A stretch of DNA of 64,000 nt from Mesorhizobium sp. ZC-5 (GCF_025753855.1 NZ_JAOWPT010000006.1:62001-126000), one strand, 5' to 3'; numbered from the stretch's first letter, positions 51,642-61,284 are shown. Numbers and translations are program-made. Notes: generated from the letters alone by a model not told the origin.

Positions 51642-52439
51642 CTAATCCTGGCGAAGCCGGTGCAAGGCGATGGCCGATGCGGCGGCGACGTTGAGGCTGT
51701 CGAAGCCTTCCGCCATCGGTATCCGCGCGGTTTTCAACCGCTTCAGCAGGGCATCCGGCAGGCCTTCGCCTTCCGTTCCCAGAAACAGCGCCATCCGGTT
51801 CGACGGTTTTACATCGCGGATATCGATCGCTCCTCCCGGCGACAGCGCAATCTGCTCGAATTCTTGCCGCGATAGTGCCGTCGCGAGTTCCTGCGCGCCG
51901 GCGCCGGCGGCGAACGGCACCTTGAGCACCGCGCCGACCGAGACGCGGATCGCCTTGCGGTAGAGCGGATCGCAACTGGTGTCGTCGAGCAGGACTGCAT
52001 CAGCGCCGAAAGCCGCGGCATTCCTGAAGATGGCGCCCATGTTGTCGTGATTGGAGATGCCGACCAGCGCGACCACCAGGGCTTTGGCGGGCAACGTCGC
52101 CAGCAGTTCTTCGACCGGCAGCGGATCGCGTTTCCTGCCTATCGCCAGGATGCCGCGATGGATGTGGAAGCCGGCGATGGCGTCCATGACGGCGCCGGAG
52201 GCCACGTAAAGTGGCAGGTTCCGCGGCGCATGGCGCAAGGTGTCGGCCAGTCCGGCAAGCCGGTTTTCCAGCACGAGGACGGATTCAGCCTCGAAACGCC
52301 GCGCCGCAAAAAGCACGTTGAGCACCACCTTGCCTTCGGCCACGAAGCGCCCTTGCCGGCCGGCAAGATCGCGTTCGCGCACGTCGCGGTAGGCGGCGAC
52401 GCGCGGATCGTCGGGATCGTCGATGCGGATCGGGTGCAT
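51642..52439 (-). CDS. SpoU/TrmH-family RNA 2'-O-methyltransferase
   Basis: 265 residues. N-terminal L30e-like substrate-binding part (FVAEGKVVLNVLFAARRFEAESVLV) and a knotted SPOUT domain with motif 1 GISNHDNMGAIFRNAAAFGADAVLL, motif 2 RMALFLGTEGEGLPDALL and motif 3 DSLNVAAASAIALHRL. Methylates rRNA or tRNA; the exact target cannot be read from sequence. Confidence 0.9.
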   Translation of the reverse strand: MHPIRIDDPDDPRVAAYRDVRERDLAGRQGRFVAEGKVVLNVLFAARRFEAESVLVLENRLAGLADTLRHAPRNLPLYVASGAVMDAIAGFHIHRGILAIGRKRDPLPVEELLATLPAKALVVALVGISNHDNMGAIFRNAAAFGADAVLLDDTSCDPLYRKAIRVSVGAVLKVPFAAGAGAQELATALSRQEFEQIALSPGGAIDIRDVKPSNRMALFLGTEGEGLPDALLKRLKTARIPMAEGFDSLNVAAASAIALHRLRQD

Positions 52440-52519
52440 TTATCTCCATCCACCCGGCATATATGCCGGAGGGAAGCCGGTGCCGGACGTCGGGAGATGG
52501 GCCTCGCTTCAGCCGAAGG

Positions 52520-52867
52520 TCAAGAGCGGACCGCGGCAAGGGCTGGCCTTGCCGGCTTCTTTTCTTCCTCGGTATCGCCGAAGATGTCGTCCAGCGTCAG
52601 GAACAGGCGGCGCACCTCGACCGACTTGCAGCTGTAGTAGATCATCTGCCGGTCGCGACGGGTCTCCACGAGTTGCAGGCTGCGCAGCTTGGCGAGATGC
52701 TGGGAAAGCGCCGACTGGCTCAGCGACACCTTTTCCGCGATGGCGCCGACCGACAGCTCGCTCTCAAGGAGATGGCTCATGATCGCCAGCCGCTTGCTGT
52801 TGCCCAGCAAGGTCAAAAACTCGGCCGCCTTGTCAGCGTTCCGGATCAGCTCTTTGGAAATCATCAA
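52520..52867 (-). CDS. ArsR-family winged-helix regulator
   Basis: 115 residues: KAAEFLTLLGNSKRLAIMSHLLESELSVGAIAEKVSLSQSALSQHLAKLRSLQLVETRRDRQMIYYSCKS, a typical ArsR/SmtB fold. The metal-binding ELCVCDL motif is not present (ELSVGAI instead), so it is more likely of the redox or persulfide-sensing BigR-like kind or an unrelated effector type. No obvious partner gene beside it. Confidence 0.87.
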   Translation of the reverse strand: MMISKELIRNADKAAEFLTLLGNSKRLAIMSHLLESELSVGAIAEKVSLSQSALSQHLAKLRSLQLVETRRDRQMIYYSCKSVEVRRLFLTLDDIFGDTEEEKKPARPALAAVRS

Positions 52868-53023
52868 ACCCCCATGCTTCTTCTCTCAATCGGGCGCTAG
52901 GGGGCAATAGCACCTGAAAGTTGCAACCTGTCCGCGCGTATATGCACGACCTCGAATACAGGTATCACATTGCAACCTAATCACTTTCGTTCAAAGCACA
53001 AGTCAGCCAAAACGCACTTTTCA

Positions 53024-53803
53024 TCACATCTGCGGAGCGCTCTCGGCGAGTTTCCGGCGGCCGGCTGCGGCAAGTTCGACCAGGACTTTGCGAAGATCCC
53101 GGGCATCGGCCAGCGGCTCCGGGAAGAACAGGCGCCGCGTTTCGTCGCCGGCCGCCAGGTCCAGTCCGTCCGCGTCGATGCCGGTGATGCGCCAGCTTGC
53201 TTCGCCGGCGCCGCAAAAAGCCCGCGCATACACGGAAATCGCGTCAACGTGGTCGCTATTCATGTGTTCAACCGCCGATTGCTCCGATTCGGCAAGGTTT
53301 TGCGCGACGGACGTTTCGGCAACCAGGTCGGAGCGGCCGAGAAGATAAGCCTTGCCGAAGCCGCCATTCAGGCTGGCGCGCGCGGGCTCCAGCCGGAAGA
53401 AATGGAAATCGCCAAGCCCGGCATAGAGTTTCGCCTTGGGATGGCGGTTCAGATAACGCCGCTCGGCCCGCGCCCGCTCGGTCGTCTCCGTCTGCAGTTG
53501 TAACGCATTGCAAGAAATCGTGATTCTGGGATGGGCGAGCGGATCGCCCTTTCCGGGCTCGCCGACCAGCAGCGAGCAGCGCGAATCGGCGATCAGCGCC
53601 CTTGTATGGGAGGAGAGCATCGAGACGAGAATCAGCGGCGTTCCGTCGATATCGGTGGCGGTGCCGACGCGGCTCGCCAGCGGCGCGCCGGTCTCGGGAT
53701 CGAGCACCGCGATCGCCCCGTAGCGTGCCGTGCGGATCAGCGTCCTGGCGAGGCGGATCGCTTCCGCGTCGGTCTCGCGGATGACGTCTTTTTTCTTTTC
53801 CAC
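53024..53803 (-). CDS. HugZ-like heme utilisation/pyridoxamine-phosphate-oxidase-fold protein
   Basis: 259 residues. Split-barrel FMN-binding-like domain (ARTLIRTARYGAIAVLDPETGAPLASRVGTATDIDGTPLILVS, then CSLLVGEPGKGDPLAHPRIT) and a C-terminal DUF2470-type domain with EQSAVEHMNSDHVDAISVYARAF. This layout is that of HugZ/HutZ proteins, some of which degrade heme. Catalytic role here unproven. Confidence 0.85.
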   Translation of the reverse strand: MEKKKDVIRETDAEAIRLARTLIRTARYGAIAVLDPETGAPLASRVGTATDIDGTPLILVSMLSSHTRALIADSRCSLLVGEPGKGDPLAHPRITISCNALQLQTETTERARAERRYLNRHPKAKLYAGLGDFHFFRLEPARASLNGGFGKAYLLGRSDLVAETSVAQNLAESEQSAVEHMNSDHVDAISVYARAFCGAGEASWRITGIDADGLDLAAGDETRRLFFPEPLADARDLRKVLVELAAAGRRKLAESAPQM

Positions 53804-53838
53804 GCCGGCTCCATCAAATGATGAGATATTTACTCCAG

Positions 53839-55008
53839 TTAATCACCGATAACCCCCGACCGCGCAAGCGCCGATGTGGCTTCCGCGTCCAGGCCAAACC
53901 GCTCGAGAGCGGCCGCAAGGCTTTGCGGGCCGGGCTCGGATGGATGGGAAACCTCGCCTGGCGTGCGCGAGAATCGCGGCGCCGGCGCCGGGCGCCGCAG
54001 GCTTCCCGCCATCACATGGGTCTGCCGCGCCTGGGCATGCGGATGGTCCGGCGCCTCAGCCAGCGACAGCACCGGTGCGACACAGGCATCGGTCGGCTCG
54101 AAGATCGCCGCCCATTCGTCGCGGGTCTTCTGCCCGATGCGCGCGACGATTGCCGCTCGCATCTCGTCCCACAGCGTCGCGTCATATTGCGCGGCCGCGA
54201 ATTTATCGTCGAGTGGCAAAAGCCGCGCGAATTCGGCGAAGAATTGCGGCTCCAGGCAGGCCACCGCGACATGCCGGCCGTCGGCGGTCTCATAGGTGTC
54301 GTAGAACGGCGTGCCGGAATCGAGCAGGTTCACGCCCCGGCGGTCCTTCCAGAAGCCGGTCGCCAGGAAGCTGAAGAAGGGGGCCGCCAGCATCGAGGCG
54401 CCGTCGATCATCGCGGCGTCCACCACCTGGCCCTTGCCCGAGTGCGAGCGCTCGAACAGTGCCGCCAGCATGCCCATGATCAGGAACATGGTGCCGCCGC
54501 CATAGTCGGCGGCGAGGTTGAGTGGCGGCACCGGCCTGCCGTCCTTCGGGCCGATCGCGTGCAGGACGCCGGAATAGGCGAGGTAGGTGAGGTCGTGGCC
54601 GGCACGCGCGCTGAGCGGCCCGTCCTGGCCGAAGCCGGTCATGCGGCCGTAGATCAGCCGCGGATTGCGCGCCATTGCCTCGGCCGGCCCGAGCCCCAGC
54701 CGCTCCATCACGCCTGGCCTGAAACCCTCGACCAGCAGGTCCGCCTTTTCGATCAGGTCGAGCATCAGCTCGATGCCCTCCGGCCGCTTCAGGTGAACCT
54801 TGACGACGTCGCGGCCGTGGCGGTCGAGGTCATAGTCCGGCGGCACGACGAGAAACGGCTTGCCGCTCTCCTTGCGCTCGATGCGGACGACATCGGCGCC
54901 GAGTTCGGACAGCATCAGCCCGGCCAGCGGCACCGGCCCGAGCCCCGCCATCTCGATGATTTTCAAGCCGGCGAGAGGGCCGGGTTTTTGTGCCGGTTGC
55001 TTGTTCAT
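53839..55008 (-). CDS. CaiB/BaiF CoA-transferase, alpha-methylacyl-CoA racemase type
   Basis: 389 residues from ATG 55008. Family III CoA-transferase fold: GLKIIEMAGLGPVPLAGLMLSELGADVVRIER at the N-terminus, DLIEKADLLVEGFRPGVMERLGLG, YGRMTGFGQDGPLSARAGHDLTYLA (the His/Asp positions used by racemases, about residues 118-150) and DAAMIDGAS. The GHDLTY motif fits Amacr rather than formyl-CoA transferases. The SDR gene upstream suggests fatty or branched acyl-CoA breakdown. An extended start at 55089 is possible but overlaps a repeat. Confidence 0.87.
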   Translation of the reverse strand: MNKQPAQKPGPLAGLKIIEMAGLGPVPLAGLMLSELGADVVRIERKESGKPFLVVPPDYDLDRHGRDVVKVHLKRPEGIELMLDLIEKADLLVEGFRPGVMERLGLGPAEAMARNPRLIYGRMTGFGQDGPLSARAGHDLTYLAYSGVLHAIGPKDGRPVPPLNLAADYGGGTMFLIMGMLAALFERSHSGKGQVVDAAMIDGASMLAAPFFSFLATGFWKDRRGVNLLDSGTPFYDTYETADGRHVAVACLEPQFFAEFARLLPLDDKFAAAQYDATLWDEMRAAIVARIGQKTRDEWAAIFEPTDACVAPVLSLAEAPDHPHAQARQTHVMAGSLRRPAPAPRFSRTPGEVSHPSEPGPQSLAAALERFGLDAEATSALARSGVIGD

Positions 55009-55049
55009 GTTGCGTTTGCTTGCCATCGACCGCGCGCAGATGGTGCAGT

Positions 55050-55202
55050 ATCCCCTCTCCGGTTTGCTTCGCAAACCACCTCTCCCCATTTCATGGGGCG
55101 AGGAACCGCTGCAGCGATGCCGGCGCCTCTCCAGCTTGGGTTCCTCGCCCCCGCAAGGCGGGGGAGAGGTGGCTCGGGGGAAGCCCGAGACGGAGAGGGG
55201 GT
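55050..55202. repeat. Large imperfect inverted repeat of the CCTCTCC/GGAGAGG type
   Basis: Arms CCCCTCTCCG near 55050 and CGGAGAGGGG near 55192, with inner pairs CACCTCTCCCC/GGGGAGAGGTG and further small hairpins. Lies in the 245 bases between the CoA-transferase and SDR genes. A half copy is at 58261-58327. Confidence 0.75.
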
Positions 55203-55253
55203 ATTTTTCGATCCATTGCCTGCCTTAACGGAAAGACCGCTGGCCGCACCGTA

Positions 55254-56015
55254 TCACTTCGGCGCCATGCGGATCGCGCCATCGAGTCGGATCGTTTCGC
55301 CGTTCAGCATCTGGTTCTCGACGATGTGCAGCGCGAGTGCTGCATATTCCGACGGTTCGCCGAGCCGCGACGGGAACGGCACGGCGGCACCCAGCGAATC
55401 CTGCACCTCCTGCGGCATGCCCGCCATCATCGGCGTCTTGAAGATGCCGGGCGCGATGGTGACGACGCGGATGCCGGAGCGCGCCAGGTCGCGCGCCACC
55501 GGCAGCGTCATGCCCACCACGCCGCCCTTCGACGACGCATAGGCGGCCTGGCCGATCTGCCCGTCGAAGGCGGCCACGCTCGCCGTGTTGACGACGACAC
55601 CGCGCTCGCCGCTCTCCAGCGGCTCCAGTTTCTGGGTGCGGTCGGCGACGAGCCGGATCATGTTGAAGGTGCCGATGAGGTTGACCTCGATCACCTTGCG
55701 GTAGGTATCGAGCGGATGCGGGCCGTCCTTGCCCAGCGTCTTGGCGCCGATGGCGATGCCGGCGCAATTGACCAGGATGCGCGGCTCGCCAAGCCTTTTC
55801 GCCACCTCGGCCACCGCCGCCTCGGCACCCTCGGCGCTCGACACGTCGCATTTGACCGCGATGCCGCCAATATCGGCGGCGACCCTCTCGGCATTCTCGA
55901 CGCCGACATCGAGCACCGCCACCTTCGCTCCCTTCGCGGCAAGCGCCCTGGCGGTCGCCTCGCCCAACCCCGACCCGCCGCCGGTAACGATCGCGATATG
56001 GCCTGATGGGTTCAT
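55254..56015 (-). CDS. Short-chain dehydrogenase, 3-hydroxyacyl-CoA dehydrogenase type
   Basis: 253 residues from ATG 56015 with a GGAGGAGCG ribosome-binding site. SDR motifs: [15 protein letters not shown] (cofactor loop), NCAGIAIG, the catalytic Ser region [12 protein letters not shown] and [13 protein letters not shown] (Tyr-x-x-x-Lys). Resembles type II HSD10-like 3-hydroxyacyl-CoA dehydrogenases, consistent with the acyl-CoA racemase-like neighbour. Confidence 0.9.
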   Translation of the reverse strand: MNPSGHIAIVTGGGSGLGEATARALAAKGAKVAVLDVGVENAERVAADIGGIAVKCDVSSAEGAEAAVAEVAKRLGEPRILVNCAGIAIGAKTLGKDGPHPLDTYRKVIEVNLIGTFNMIRLVADRTQKLEPLESGERGVVVNTASVAAFDGQIGQAAYASSKGGVVGMTLPVARDLARSGIRVVTIAPGIFKTPMMAGMPQEVQDSLGAAVPFPSRLGEPSEYAALALHIVENQMLNGETIRLDGAIRMAPK

Positions 56016-56199
56016 TTTTACGCTCCTCCGGGTGATGGGTTTGTCCGTTGCGGATAGCGTATGCGGAAGGAGGAGGGAAGGGTGGTGACGTTGGTGTGGG
56101 GAAGGGGTGCTCAGCTTGCAGGCACTATAGACATAGTAAGCCATTCTTGATCTTATAAAAATCTGTAAAGTGAAGTAGAGGTGAAGAGGGTGGGGGATA

Positions 56200-56928
56200 A
56201 TGCGTTCAACGACCGTTTGCACGATTTTTATCTACTTTGTATCGAGCGAAATCTCATTTGCGGAATGCTCGTTAGAGAATTTTGATAAAACGTTGCCTCG
56301 AGCGATTAGCAGCGACGTTGATTCTCCCGATGGGAATTTTACTTGGTCCTCCGACTTTGATCGGAAGGACGGTCTTAGCTGGGTGTGGAATTATATAAAG
56401 AACACACACGCAAGTTCTGATCTTAATGTGTCTTGGCCGAAGGCGGGCTTAGAGCAATCTTTTGTAAAGCCGCTTCCCCATGGAGAAACGTTCTGCGCAG
56501 AATATCCGGTCACGGGACTTGAGGATAACGATATCGACGACGACGCACCTATTACTTATGGAGCCAGAAATACCAAGCAACGAGCTGCCGTTTATGCAAA
56601 AAAAGAAACCGCTGAGCTGGATTCCCGGCGGTTCATAAGTAAGATTTCTTCCGCTTATAGAAATGATGATGGATTGGTAAAGCCGATTGAAATTGAGGTG
56701 TCATACGCCGTCAAAGACGGAATAATAGAAGAGATTAACATATTAAGCCAAGATAACTTGTATGTTTCAATAGGCGCATACCAAAACGTCTGGTCGGAAG
56801 CAACTTATGATAGCTTAATTGGTGTTGCAAAATCTCAAGATATCGATTTTATCATCGAACCGCTTGCAAAATTTGCTAAAGGAGATGTTTCAAAGGATTT
56901 TTACACCAATTTAAAAAGATCCAAATGA
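56200..56928 (+). CDS. Orphan secreted protein in AT-rich DNA
   Basis: 242 residues with a probable signal peptide ([18 protein letters not shown]). The mature part is polar with [59 protein letters not shown] and [20 protein letters not shown]. No family recognised. Codon use is AT-rich, very unlike both flanks, a sign of horizontal gain. No promoter identified. Confidence 0.65.
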   Translation: MRSTTVCTIFIYFVSSEISFAECSLENFDKTLPRAISSDVDSPDGNFTWSSDFDRKDGLSWVWNYIKNTHASSDLNVSWPKAGLEQSFVKPLPHGETFCAEYPVTGLEDNDIDDDAPITYGARNTKQRAAVYAKKETAELDSRRFISKISSAYRNDDGLVKPIEIEVSYAVKDGIIEEINILSQDNLYVSIGAYQNVWSEATYDSLIGVAKSQDIDFIIEPLAKFAKGDVSKDFYTNLKRSK

Positions 56929-57081
56929 GCCTGCGATATTTGTGAAAGGAACGATAAAAGAATTTGGGATTGGCGAAAAAATATTGTCCACAAAGCGTCA
57001 GCAATTAGTGATATTTGACGAGAAACAGAGCCCTATACTCGCCTCGTACGTCACACTCCCTGTAACAGCTTTTTCTCCACA

Positions 57082-57435
57082 ATGACCATTATGGACTTTA
57101 CGATCGCTGGGAGTCTCTCCGCTGCTGGGCTAGTAATGTCAAACCTCGGCTTGACCGTCCCTGCTGGCTTTGAAGCCCTTCATTTCATTAGTGCAACTGC
57201 GATGGCAAGCGGATATGTGGTTGGAAGAGAATTATCAAACAAGACATACTCATTTATAAAGGCGCCAGTGATGGTATTTTTTCTTTCTATAGTTTCTTGT
57301 TTATGCTGTTTGTTATATTACTTTTCTATTAGTTATCTATCTCCAGGAATTTTTGCAACAATTGTACTATCTGCTTTAAGTTTTTTTACTTTTTTCCCGT
57401 TTTCACTATTACTTTCCATGGCCCGTTCGAGATAA
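57082..57435 (+). CDS. Orphan small membrane protein in AT-rich DNA
   Basis: 117 residues (ATG 57082; ATG 57091 is also possible) with four hydrophobic segments: FTIAGSLSAAGLVMSNLGLTV, FISATAMASGYVVG, VMVFFLSIVSCLCCLLYYF and ATIVLSALSFFTFFPFSLLLS. No family recognised. Same low-GC composition as the gene at 56200, so probably gained together. Confidence 0.55.
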   Translation: MTIMDFTIAGSLSAAGLVMSNLGLTVPAGFEALHFISATAMASGYVVGRELSNKTYSFIKAPVMVFFLSIVSCLCCLLYYFSISYLSPGIFATIVLSALSFFTFFPFSLLLSMARSR

Positions 57436-57794
57436 CGTTTCGTGCATACCCCTTAAGCGAGCGAGCTACATCGCTCTGCCTGAAAGAAAGCCTGCCTGAA
57501 AGAAATTATCAGCATCCAGGAATTTTTCCTCTTTTCCGCTTTTCAACCGCCCTTGCCATCGTCCTCTACAACTTGAGGAGTAGAAGGAATGCAGCGATCG
57601 AGAAACCGGGCCCCAAGCCCCCGCTACCTGTGGCGCCATCTCCACCGCGCCGTACTGCGGCTGCTGTGACCTGCCAAGTCTGCTGTTAGGTAACCACTCA
57701 CCGCATCGCCAAGCTTTCCAGTAACGAACGTTCCGTCTTGGCGGTGAAGCGCGAACCCGCTAGGAACGAAGCCCCTCCCTTACATGGCCATGGC
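57436..57794. other. 360 bases without a supported gene
   Basis: Transition from the AT-rich insert back to normal composition; includes a direct repeat GCCTGAAAGAAA near 57478 and 57490. No gene, RNA or terminator recognised with confidence. Confidence 0.4.
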
Positions 57795-58139
57795 ATGACA
57801 CAGAAAACGACGGCAGCGGCTCTTCTCCTGACGGCGGCAATCGCTGGATGCACCACGTCGCCGGCCGATTATGCAACCGCACTGCCCAGCCAGGACCCGA
57901 AATGGCTGTCGCCCGAATGCCAGGAAATCCGGATGGCGGCGGCGGGCTACGCGGGCGGGGAACGGCCGCTCTACTGGTCGGCCGGCGCGCTGCTCGGCCC
58001 GTACGGGCTCGCCATCGTTGCGGCCGGCAAGGACCATCAGGCAAAGCAGAGAAAGCTGTTCGTCCGCGACATGCACCTGAAATGCTCGAGCCAGCCATTG
58101 CCGAAAGAGCTGGCGTCGGTCAGCCCGCCCGGCGCATAG
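57795..58139 (+). CDS. Small lipoprotein
   Basis: 114 residues from ATG 57795: lipoprotein signal MTQKTTAAALLLTAAIAGCTTS with the lipobox IAGC (Cys 19). The mature part has SPECQEIRMAAAGYAGGERPLYWSAGALLGPYGLAIVAAGK, a Gly-rich hydrophobic stretch that may insert in the membrane, and a basic tail. No family name known to me. An open frame upstream to 57738 lacks signal character. Confidence 0.72.
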   Translation: MTQKTTAAALLLTAAIAGCTTSPADYATALPSQDPKWLSPECQEIRMAAAGYAGGERPLYWSAGALLGPYGLAIVAAGKDHQAKQRKLFVRDMHLKCSSQPLPKELASVSPPGA

Positions 58140-58260
58140 GCCGAAGGCCGTCAAGCGCGCTGAAGTGCCAGAAAATCACAGGAGAGGGGCCCGAGAGCTG
58201 CCGGAAGCTTTCCTTCGGTCAGCAGCCGGTCAGGATTTTCTCCTTGTTTGTCCACGTCCC

Positions 58261-58327
58261 TCCAGCCTGGGTTCCTCGCCCCCACGAATGTGGGGGAGGT
58301 GTCGAGTGAAGCGAGACGGAGAGGGGG
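58261..58327. repeat. Half copy of the CCTCTCC/GGAGAGG palindrome
   Basis: TCCTCGCCCCCAC...GTGGGGGAGGTG hairpin followed by CGGAGAGGGGG, matching the right half of the repeat at 55050-55202. Confidence 0.65.
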
Positions 58328-58465
58328 TCGCATGCTCTCAACCTGTACGTCGCTGCGCCCGCTGTCAGCACTTGTCAGGAATGTTTTCCCAAGGCTTATC
58401 CACCCCCCTTCAGGCGCCCGGCATAATCCTCGCCAGTTTGCATGGGCAAGAAGGAAACGCGGACG

Positions 58466-59410
58466 ATGGACTGGACCCTGGCGATCGAGAGGAACACGGA
58501 GGCGCTGAAGCGCATCCTGGCCACGCTCGTCGCCATGGCGGAACTCGGAGGACAGTTTACTTTGTTTCCGCGGAAAAGCGCGCTGCCTCAGGGTCCGGCT
58601 CTGGCGGAAAAAAGTAAACTGTCCCCTGCATTTACCCTGCCGCGCCATCTCCACACCGCCGTGCTCCGCCTGCTGCGGCCCGCCGAGGCTGCGACACGGC
58701 GGCTCATCATCGTGGCCGCGCGTGGCATCGTCATGCCGCCGCCGTCGCCGCCCCGCCCGCGCAAGGCGAAGCCCGCGCCGACCATCCTGCGCAACGGCGT
58801 CGGCACCGGCATCGTGATGCCGGTTGGCTTTCCTGGACCCCTATCGCTCAAGCGGGCGGGGGGCGCCGACGTTTCAGTATACCCCTCCCCCTTGAGGGGA
58901 GGGGTAAGGGGTGGGGGTAGGGACGCATCTGCTCGGCCGCTCGCCCTCCCCCTGTTCGACCGGCTGCCGCGCTGGCATAGCCACCCACGCCGCCCTATCG
59001 CCAAAAGCGTGCCGCGCATCTCGGTGCCCGGCTACACCACGCCATCTCCCATCGTGCCCCGGCGTCCGCCCATGCCAAACGACCCGGTCGACGCCACGCG
59101 CCTCGGCCTGCGGTTCGCGGCACTGGCATCTGCCCTCGACGACCTGCCGCGCCAGGCAAACCGCTTCGCCCGCTGGCGGGCGCGCCGCGATGCGATCATC
59201 GCACAGGACAGAAACCCCGATGTCGCCGCGCCAACCGGAGAAACCCGTCGCAGCCGCCCACATCGCATCTGGCCGCTGCGCCCCGGCAGGCCGCCCGGCC
59301 AGCACCCCAGGCAGGGCCGGAAAAAATCCCGCCACGAGGTCCACGAAATCCTGAAAGACCTGCACGGCCTCGCCTTCGACGTGCTGGAGGAGCGCCGCGA
59401 TACTTCGTGA
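58466..59410 (+). CDS. Pro/Arg-rich protein with repeats inserted in frame
   Basis: 314 residues from ATG 58466. Starts MDWTLAIERNTEALKRILATLVAMAELGG, then an insert coming from a palindromic repeat (58551-58623), then PRHLHTAVLRLLRPAEAATRRLIIVAARGIV, a Pro/Arg linker, a second repeat-derived piece (YPSPLRGGVRGGG, 58879-58920) and a C-terminal PNDPVDATRLGLRFAALASALDDLPRQANRFARW ... EVHEILKDLHGLAFDVLEE. It looks like a mesorhizobial protein of unknown role; the repeats keep the frame open. Convergent with the adenylate cyclase gene, one base apart. Confidence 0.65.
   Translation: MDWTLAIERNTEALKRILATLVAMAELGGQFTLFPRKSALPQGPALAEKSKLSPAFTLPRHLHTAVLRLLRPAEAATRRLIIVAARGIVMPPPSPPRPRKAKPAPTILRNGVGTGIVMPVGFPGPLSLKRAGGADVSVYPSPLRGGVRGGGRDASARPLALPLFDRLPRWHSHPRRPIAKSVPRISVPGYTTPSPIVPRRPPMPNDPVDATRLGLRFAALASALDDLPRQANRFARWRARRDAIIAQDRNPDVAAPTGETRRSRPHRIWPLRPGRPPGQHPRQGRKKSRHEVHEILKDLHGLAFDVLEERRDTS
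58551..58623. repeat. Palindromic repeat inside a coding region
   Basis: GACAGTTTACTTT ... TTTCCGC and the complementary GCGGAAA ... AAAGTAAACTGTC form a near-perfect 19-20 bp inverted repeat around a 30-base core. Its 73 bases plus flanks are read as about 26 amino acids in frame. Confidence 0.8.
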
Positions 59411-59411
59411 C

Positions 59412-61181
59412 TTACTGTTCCCTTAGCCCCGCCTTGCGCAACGCGCCGAGATAGCGGTCCATGATCGCCGGGTCCTTCCAGGGAACCCCGGCGCGGGTGC
59501 TGGCGATGGTCGTGCCCGGTGCTACGGCGAGCAGGCCTTCGAGCGCGGCTTCAGCCTTCGCGGCATCGCCCTTTTGGCCGTAGCTCGCGGCAAGCAGCCG
59601 GTGCGCGGTGGGAAAATCCGGCTGCTGATGAATGGACTTCAGGGCCCATTCGGCGGCCTCCTCGTAGCGCTCCTCGGAAAATTCGGCGAGGCCGAAGAAC
59701 GCATAGGTCCAGCAGTTGGCGGGGTCGCGCGGGCTGAGCCGCAGCGCCCGGGTCAGGTACTCGCGCGCCTTGGCGCCCTCGGAGGTGAAGGCGTAGTAGC
59801 CGCCGCCCCACATATAGGGGAAGGCGAGGTTGGCGTTGAGCCGGAGCGCGGTTTCCAGCCGGCGCGGGGCGTCGTCGAAATCGCGCGTGAACAAGGTCAC
59901 CACGCCGAGGATTGTGTGGGCCTCGGCGTCGCGCGGGTCGATCTCGACCGCCGCGCGGGCCATCTCGTGGGCGCTGGCCAGCGATTTCAGCGGGTTGCCG
60001 CTCCAGCCGTAAAGCACATCCCAGATGTCGCACATGGCATGCACGACGCGGGCCCGGGCCATTCGGGGATCGAGCCCGATCGCCTGGGTGGCAAATTTCT
60101 TCGCCTCGGCGCTGTCCTCCACGGTCAGCCGCCAGGCGTGCCAGTTGGCGCGCATGACCAGATCCCAGGCGCCCATGCCGGCCGGGTCCCTGCGGCGGGC
60201 GCGCTGCATTTCCGCGCCGATGAGTTCGGGCGCCACGACGCCGACGATGCTGGTGGTGATCTCGTCCTGGACGGTGAAGATGTCGTCGAGTTCGCGGTCG
60301 TAGCGCTCGGCCCAGACGTGGTTGCCGGTGCTGGCATCGATCAGCTGGGCGGTGATGCGCACCCGGCTGCCGCCCTTGCGCACCGAGCCTTCGAGCACGT
60401 AGCGGACGCCGAGTTCGCCGGCCACCTGCTTCACGTCGACGGGTTTGCCCTTGTAGGTAAAGGTCGAGTTGCGGGCGGTGACGAAGAACGCCTGGTTGCG
60501 CGCCAGCTCGGTGATGATGTCCTCGGAAATGCCGTCGGCGAAATATTCCTGGTCGCGCTCGGGGCTCATGTCCTGGAACGGCAGCACGGCGATCGCCGGC
60601 TTGACGGCGCCGGAAGAACCGGCCGGCTGGCTCTCCATGCTGTCGGCCATGATCTCCAGGCGGACGCGGTAGATGCGGACCGGCTTGCGGATGTTCTTCA
60701 CCTGCTGCTCTCCAAGATTGTCGAAGGCGATGTCGAGCTTGCCGACCACCTGTTCGAACACGCTGGCGGAAATGAAGATGCCGCCGGGCTCGGCCAGCGC
60801 CTCGAGGCGCGCCGCGATGTTGACGCCGTCGCCAAGGATGTCGTCGCCGTCGATCACGATGTCGCCGAGGTTGATGCCGGCACGATATGCGATGCGATGC
60901 TGGCGCGGCACCTTTGCCTCGAGCCTGGCGATGCCGCGCTGGATGCGCACCGCGCATTCGAGCGCGTCGACGACGCTGCCGAATTCGACCAGGAGACCGT
61001 CGCCCATGGTCTTGGCGATGCGGCCGGAATGTTCCTTCAGGACCGGGTCGATGACCTCCCGGCGATGAACCTTCTGGCGGGCGATGGTGCCGGCTTCGTC
61101 GGCTTCCATGTGCCTGGAGTAGCCGACCATGTCGATTGCCAGCACCGCGGCGAGCCTGCGTACCACGCGATCGGTGGGCAA
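59412..61181 (-). CDS. Class III adenylate/guanylate cyclase with TolB-like and TPR regions
   Basis: 589 residues in three parts. Residues 1-180: class III cyclase domain (VLAIDMVGYSRHMEADE, TMGDGLLVEFGSVVDALECAV, GINLGDIVIDGDDILGDGVNIAARLE). Residues ~200-330: TolB-like segment (IAVLPFQDMSPERDQEYFADGISEDIITELARN ... RYVLEGSVRKGG). Residues ~370-589: TPR repeats. Soluble, no membrane helix. This architecture is abundant in Mesorhizobium and relatives; it makes cAMP (or cGMP) in response to an unknown signal. Confidence 0.92.
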   Translation of the reverse strand: MPTDRVVRRLAAVLAIDMVGYSRHMEADEAGTIARQKVHRREVIDPVLKEHSGRIAKTMGDGLLVEFGSVVDALECAVRIQRGIARLEAKVPRQHRIAYRAGINLGDIVIDGDDILGDGVNIAARLEALAEPGGIFISASVFEQVVGKLDIAFDNLGEQQVKNIRKPVRIYRVRLEIMADSMESQPAGSSGAVKPAIAVLPFQDMSPERDQEYFADGISEDIITELARNQAFFVTARNSTFTYKGKPVDVKQVAGELGVRYVLEGSVRKGGSRVRITAQLIDASTGNHVWAERYDRELDDIFTVQDEITTSIVGVVAPELIGAEMQRARRRDPAGMGAWDLVMRANWHAWRLTVEDSAEAKKFATQAIGLDPRMARARVVHAMCDIWDVLYGWSGNPLKSLASAHEMARAAVEIDPRDAEAHTILGVVTLFTRDFDDAPRRLETALRLNANLAFPYMWGGGYYAFTSEGAKAREYLTRALRLSPRDPANCWTYAFFGLAEFSEERYEEAAEWALKSIHQQPDFPTAHRLLAASYGQKGDAAKAEAALEGLLAVAPGTTIASTRAGVPWKDPAIMDRYLGALRKAGLREQ

Positions 61182-61284
61182 AACTGTTCCTCGCTGAAAC
61201 GCACCGGCACCTGTTTACGTCCCCGGCAGGCCCAAGTCCATGCGGCAGCACCGGGCCGACCCGAATATGCTTGACGGGAAACGT

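Noticed and set aside
59551-61274. Two long frames (plus and minus) over the adenylate cyclase gene
   Set aside because: Both lack domains; the cyclase, TolB-like and TPR motifs are all in the frame 59412-61181.
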